This document shows positions 60,325-64,000 of a stretch of 64,000 nt of DNA, piece by piece. This DNA is from Streptomyces geranii. Its GTDB lineage: Bacteria; Actinomycetota; Actinomycetes; Streptomycetales; Streptomycetaceae. The stretch spans positions 1-64,000 of the forward strand of contig NZ_PJME01000003.1 in NCBI RefSeq assembly GCF_002954775.1, written 5' to 3'. The position numbers and the translations under genes are program-made. Positions within the stretch are counted from its first letter, which is position 1; the number at the start of each line of letters is the position of its first letter. A model generated the notes under the pieces. It searched no databases, had not been told where the DNA came from, and was given only the letters and a program-made list of their open reading frames with translations.

Positions 60325-61167
60325 ATGAACGCCATCATCTCCGCATCCGAACTCGTGAACGAATTGGCTGGTTCCCGCCCGCCGGTCCTCCTGGACATCC
60401 GCTGGCAGCTGAGCATGCCCAGCTCAGCTCCGTTCGACGGGCGTGCCGAGTACGCGGCCGGGCATCTCCCCGGCGCGGTCTTCGTCGACCTGGACCGGGA
60501 GCTGGCCTCCGCCTCGGGGACGGGCGGTCGGCATCCGCTGCCCGACCCGGAGACGTTCGGCGCCGCGATGCGCCGCGCGGGTGTCTCGTCCGGCGTCCCC
60601 GTGGTCGTGTACGACGGCGGCCAGGGCTGGGCGGCGGCACGCGCGTGGTGGCTGTTGCGCTGGACGGGTCACCCGGACGTGCGGGTCCTCGACGGCGGGT
60701 TGCCGTCCTGGGAGGGGGCGCTCGACACGGACGTACCGGCGCCCGCGGAGGGCGACTTCACGCCGGTGCCGGGGGCGGCAGGTCTGCTCGACGCGGACGG
60801 TGCCGCCGCGCTGGCCCGTTCCGGGCTGCTGCTCGACGCGCGCGCGGGGGAGCGTTACCGGGGCGAGGTCGAGCCCATCGACCGGGTCGGCGGCCACATC
60901 CCGGGCGCGGTCTCGGCCCCCACGAACGAGAACGTGGGCCCCGACGGCCGCTTCCTGCCCGCCCCCGAACTGACGTCCCGCTTCGAGACCCTGGGCGCGA
61001 AGGACACCACCGCGGTGGGCGTCTACTGCGGCTCGGGCGTCTCGGGCGCCCACGAGGTCCTCGCCCTGGCGGTAGCGGGCATCCCGGCAGCTCTGTACGT
61101 CGGCTCGTGGTCGGAGTGGTCGGGAGACCCGGCGAGGCCGGTGGCGGTGGGCCCGGACCCGCAGTAA
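60325..61167 (+). CDS. sulfurtransferase (tandem rhodanese)
   Basis: Protein of 280 residues from ATG 60325 with AAGGATGG upstream. There are two rhodanese domains. The inactive N-terminal one begins PPVLLDIRWQL, with EYAAGHLPGAVFVDLD. The catalytic C-terminal one has LLLDARAGERYRGE, GHIPGAVSAPTNEN and the active loop YCGSGVSG with Cys235 as persulfide carrier. The CGSGVSG-type loop favours thiosulfate or 3-mercaptopyruvate as donor. Cytoplasmic, single gene. Confidence 0.93.
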   Translation: MNAIISASELVNELAGSRPPVLLDIRWQLSMPSSAPFDGRAEYAAGHLPGAVFVDLDRELASASGTGGRHPLPDPETFGAAMRRAGVSSGVPVVVYDGGQGWAAARAWWLLRWTGHPDVRVLDGGLPSWEGALDTDVPAPAEGDFTPVPGAAGLLDADGAAALARSGLLLDARAGERYRGEVEPIDRVGGHIPGAVSAPTNENVGPDGRFLPAPELTSRFETLGAKDTTAVGVYCGSGVSGAHEVLALAVAGIPAALYVGSWSEWSGDPARPVAVGPDPQ

Positions 61168-61178
61168 CTCGACGGGTT

Positions 61179-61214
61179 CCCCTGGACGGAGGCGCGCAGC
61201 GCCCCGTCCAGGGG
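61179..61214. terminator. bidirectional terminator between rhodanese and sepH
   Basis: CCCCTGGACGG / CCGTCCAGGGG, perfect 11-base stem, in the short gap between the convergent genes. Confidence 0.85.
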
Positions 61215-61277
61215 TGCGGGGAACAGCGTGCCCAGCCCCCACTCACCCGCGGGGAACGAACCGCCCACCCAGTGGAA

Positions 61278-62291
61278 CTACTCCTTGTTCTTGCGGCGCG
61301 TCCCGAAGACGATCTCGTCCCAGCTGGGAACCGCCGCTCTACGCCCGGGCCGCACCCCGTCCGCCTCCGCCTGGCGGTCGGTCGCCCCGACCAGCCGGTC
61401 GCGGTGCGCGCCGACCGAACGGGGCATCAGCACGTCCGCGTACGCGGAACCCGCCGAGGCCGCGGGAGCCGGCGGCTCCTCCACCTCGGGTTCGGCCACG
61501 GGCTCCTCCGCCGTCTCGGTGGAGGAGGGGCGCTCCGGCACGACCATGTCGCCGCGGAAGCTCGGTACCGCCTCCAGCAGGCTGGTCAGCGAGTCCCGCT
61601 CGCTCTCCTCGACCGGCTCGGCCGACGGCGCGGGCAGCGCCGGACGGTCCAGCGGGCGGTCGCGCGGCAGCCGGGCGATACGCGGGACGAACGGGAAGCT
61701 GGGCTCGGGCGCCGAGAGGTCGTCCGACTCGCCGATCAGCGAGCGGGCCTCCTCGTCGACGGCCTGGACGAGCCGCCGGGGCGGGTCGTACGTCCAGCTC
61801 GCCGAGTGCGGTTCGCCCGCGACCAGATAGACCAGCAGGACTTCCCAGGTGCCGTCGTCGCGGCGCCAGGAGTCCCATTGGACGGTGTCCTTGTCGGCGC
61901 CACGGATCGTCAGCCGCTCCTGCACGGCCTCGCCGAGCTGTGGACCGGCGTTCTCACCGGGCCGGCGGACCGGGGTCTTCCGGGCCCGCTCGGCCATGAA
62001 GGCTCGTTCGGCCAGCACGGGGCCCTCGAAGCGACGCACGCGGTCGACCGGAATCCCGGCGAGCTGCGCCACCTCTTCCGCGGACGCGCCGGCACGTATG
62101 CGTGCCTGGATGTCGCGGGGGCGGAGATGACTCTCCACCTCGATCTCGATCTGGCCGAGGCGGGGACGGTCGCCGCGAACGGCGGCGCGCAGACGCTCAT
62201 CGATCGGAAGCGTGTACTCCGTGCTGTCCGCAGCCTTCAGCACCAGCCGTGTGCCGTCGTTAGAGACGGCCACGACACGCAGTTCGGGCAT
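61278..62291 (-). CDS. sepH: SepH, actinobacterial cell-division (FtsZ-assembly) protein
   Basis: Protein of 337 residues from ATG 62291 (MPELRVVAVSNDGTRLVLK). The N-terminal DUF3071 domain (1 to about 165) contains LRPRDIQARIRAGASAEEVAQ and a helix-turn-helix-like LAGIPVDRVRRFEGPVLAERA. A WTYDPPRRLV strand follows, and a long disordered Pro/Glu-rich C-terminal half ends in DEIVFGTRRKNKE. Known family role (S. venezuelae): SepH binds FtsZ and stimulates assembly of Z-rings during sporulation septation. The short C-terminal positively charged motif is conserved and present here. Confidence 0.93.
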   Translation of the reverse strand: MPELRVVAVSNDGTRLVLKAADSTEYTLPIDERLRAAVRGDRPRLGQIEIEVESHLRPRDIQARIRAGASAEEVAQLAGIPVDRVRRFEGPVLAERAFMAERARKTPVRRPGENAGPQLGEAVQERLTIRGADKDTVQWDSWRRDDGTWEVLLVYLVAGEPHSASWTYDPPRRLVQAVDEEARSLIGESDDLSAPEPSFPFVPRIARLPRDRPLDRPALPAPSAEPVEESERDSLTSLLEAVPSFRGDMVVPERPSSTETAEEPVAEPEVEEPPAPAASAGSAYADVLMPRSVGAHRDRLVGATDRQAEADGVRPGRRAAVPSWDEIVFGTRRKNKE

Positions 62292-62697
62292 GGGGACCTC
62301 CCGGGTGGTGCCTGCCGACGTCACGTGCGTCGCTGCTTCCGCTAGTCGAGTGTGGCCTGCCCGGGTGCAGCCTGCCACAACCTTGCCGAGTTGCCCGGCG
62401 TGTCGGGCACGGGCCCGGGAACGCCGTTATGTCACGGTTATCTATTCGCAACGCTAAGTGACAAACTCCGTCACCCTGTGCAACGAGCCCCCTCTTGGCG
62501 GTCCTGGATGGCCCCGGACGCCCAGGCGGGAGACCGGACCCAGGGCTCGCAACAGTACTCCATTTGGGCCACGTGCGTGGATTGGCACGCCACCCAATTC
62601 CAGTCGGGGAGTGCGAGTTGGCCGTTCTCCCGCCGGTTCCGTGACCTCGGACGCGACGTGCTTCACGTAAACATCGGAAACGGAACCAATTGCTTCG
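62292..62697. other. intergenic region upstream of sepH
   Basis: About 400 bases without a convincing gene; open frames here are short and unlike any family. It contains the inverted repeat GTGAC-AAACTCC-GTCAC (62458-62474) and an AT-richer stretch nearby that probably includes the sepH promoter. Confidence 0.45.
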
Positions 62698-64000
62698 CTA
62701 CGCGCCCAGAACCCGCCGCAAGTAGTCGTTCTGGAACAGTCGTTCGGGGTCGAGCCGGTCCCGCAGGGCGGTGAACTCACCGAAACGGGGGTAGACCCCG
62801 GCGAAGTACTCGGCGTCCCGGGTGTGCACCTTGCCCCAGTGCGGCCGTCCCCCGTGCGCGGTGAAGATGCGCTCCGCGGCGGTGAAGTACGCCTGGTAGG
62901 GCGTCCCCCGGAACATGTGGACGGCGACGTAGGCGCTGTCGCGGCCGGAGGCCGTGGAGAGGGCGATGTCGTCCGCGGGGGCCGTGCGCACCTCCACCGG
63001 GAAACTGACCCGCAGGTCCGACCTGTCGACCGTCGCCTTGAGTTCGCGCAGCGTCTCCACCAGGGCCTCGCGCGGGACGGCGTACTCCATCTCCACGAAA
63101 CGCACCCGGCGCGGGGACGTGTAGACCTTGTACGGGATGTCCGTGTACGTCCGCGCGGACAGTGCCTTGCTGGAGATCTGGGCGATCGTCGGGATCGTGG
63201 CCGGCACCGTGCGGCCGACCAACTGGGCCACCTGGAAGACGCCGTTGGAGAGGAACTCGTCCTCGATCCAGCCCTTGACCGGGCTGACCGGCTTCTCGGG
63301 GCCCGCGCTGCGGTTGTTGCGCTTGGTGTTGGTGCTGCCGGTGTGCGGGAACCAGTAGAACTCGAAGTGCTCGTTCTCGGCCCAGAGTTCGTCGAAGGCG
63401 CTGGTGACCTTGTCGAAGGTCATCGGCTCCTCGCGGGCGGTGAGCAGGAAGATCGGCTCCACGGCGAAGGTGATCGCGGTGATGATCCCCAGGGCGCCGA
63501 TGCCGACCCGGGCCGCCGCGAAGACCTCTGGGTTCTCCTTCTCGGAGCAGGTGAGGACCGCGCCGTCCGCGGTCACCAGCTCAAGTGCCTTGATCTGGGC
63601 GGCTATCGAGCCCGACTCACGGCCGGTGCCGTGGGTGCCGGTGCTGGTGGCGCCCGAGACGGTCTGCTCCATGATGTCGCCCATGTTGGTGAGCGACAGA
63701 CCCTCGCGCGCGAGGGCCATGTTGAGTCTCTTGAGCGGGGTGCCCGCCTCGACCGTGACCGTCAGGTTCTCGCGGTCAATGTTGCGGATGCCGGTCAACA
63801 GTTGAGGGCGGATCAACACCCCGTCGGTGGCGGCGGTCGCGGTGAAGGAGTGCCCGGTGCCGACGGCCTTCACCTTCAGACCGTCCTCGGCGGCTTTCCG
63901 TACCGCCGCGGACAGTTCCTCCACGGAAGCGGGCGTGACCTCCCGGGCGGGCCGGGCGGTGACGTTGCCCGCCCAGTTACGCCACGTGCCGCTCTTGCCG
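62698..64000 (-). CDS. FAD-linked oxidase, D-arabinono-1,4-lactone oxidase type (5' end outside the window)
   Basis: The C-terminal 434 codons of a minus-strand gene; the frame continues past 64000. The FAD-binding domain has AVGTGHSFTATAATDGVLI, LSLTNMGDIMEQTVSGATSTGTHGTG (in parts) and AARVGIGALGIITAITF. The substrate domain has FEFYWFPHTGSTNTKRNNR and AYVAVHMFRGTPYQAYFTA, and the D-arabinono-lactone oxidase C-terminus has GGRPHWGKVHTRDAEYF and RDRLDPERLFQNDYL. The upstream codons at the edge encode WRNWAGNVTARP, the usual N-terminal motif of this family, so only about 20 residues are missing. It oxidises a sugar lactone or polyol with O2. Confidence 0.9.
   Translation of the reverse strand, partial: GKSGTWRNWAGNVTARPAREVTPASVEELSAAVRKAAEDGLKVKAVGTGHSFTATAATDGVLIRPQLLTGIRNIDRENLTVTVEAGTPLKRLNMALAREGLSLTNMGDIMEQTVSGATSTGTHGTGRESGSIAAQIKALELVTADGAVLTCSEKENPEVFAAARVGIGALGIITAITFAVEPIFLLTAREEPMTFDKVTSAFDELWAENEHFEFYWFPHTGSTNTKRNNRSAGPEKPVSPVKGWIEDEFLSNGVFQVAQLVGRTVPATIPTIAQISSKALSARTYTDIPYKVYTSPRRVRFVEMEYAVPREALVETLRELKATVDRSDLRVSFPVEVRTAPADDIALSTASGRDSAYVAVHMFRGTPYQAYFTAAERIFTAHGGRPHWGKVHTRDAEYFAGVYPRFGEFTALRDRLDPERLFQNDYLRRVLGA

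Noticed and set aside
62458..62474. BldD or Crp operator upstream of sepH
   Set aside because: GTGAC-N7-GTCAC has the wrong spacing for the BldD box and does not fit the Crp half-site pattern; kept only as an inverted repeat.
1..64000. tRNA, rRNA or CRISPR array
   Set aside because: No cloverleaf-like T-loop motif next to an acceptor stem and no regularly spaced identical repeats with unique spacers were seen by eye.

Overview
The window is high-GC actinobacterial DNA from a Streptomyces chromosome. The evidence is the genes it carries: the principal sigma factor HrdB with its Lys/Ala-rich N-terminal region, the sporulation regulator WhiH, the cell-division protein SepH, DUF4192, DUF5998 and DUF6082 families, and very high third-position GC. 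From memory, the order whiH-hrdB-protease-parE-symporter-two-component system-citrate synthases-parC-M16 pair-HPr-acetyltransferase-tdk-sepH matches the conserved core block around whiH/hrdB in S. coelicolor. This is recalled knowledge, not a search result.

Region 1 (about 1-16890) is accessory. It holds a pentapeptide-repeat protein, decayed fragments including a monooxygenase remnant, a small protein plus CHAT caspase-like protease pair, an ISL3-family insertion sequence beside the 3' remnant of a SUKH (SMI1/KNR4) immunity-type gene, a Ser/Thr kinase whose 3' end has been duplicated, an orphan hypothetical gene, and a tightly overlapping operon of three tyrosine recombinases plus a small coiled-coil protein (a recombinase-in-trio or Tn554-like element). 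The accessory block ends abruptly inside a DUF4192 gene, which has lost its first few dozen codons.

Region 2 (16892-29170) runs from the truncated DUF4192 gene through a glycogen-debranching-type protein with a 26-copy 9-residue repeat, a NrtR-like Nudix regulator, an ABC ATPase fused to a membrane domain, whiH, hrdB (with a candidate ECF-type promoter), a secreted trypsin-like protease and a small zinc-ribbon protein.

Region 3 (29170-43385) carries parE, a DUF485/solute symporter pair, two paralogous CitB/DcuR-type response regulators with one CitA/DcuS-type histidine kinase, a sucrase/ferredoxin-like protein directly behind an iron box, two divergent citrate synthases sharing a palindromic control region, two small proteins and a G3E GTPase. 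Carboxylate uptake, sensing and citrate synthesis lie side by side.

Region 4 (43402-64000) holds parC, a heterodimer-type M16 peptidase pair, a c-di-AMP (ydaO) riboswitch ahead of a secreted M23 peptidase, a GntR regulator, HPr, a GNAT/acyl-CoA-synthetase-like protein acetyltransferase, DUF5998, a phosphodiesterase, thymidine kinase, a decayed solute-binding gene, an NlpC/P60 protein without its catalytic cysteine, a VOC protein, a rhodanese, sepH and the 3' part of a FAD-linked sugar-lactone-type oxidase that runs off the right edge. No tRNA, rRNA or CRISPR array was seen.
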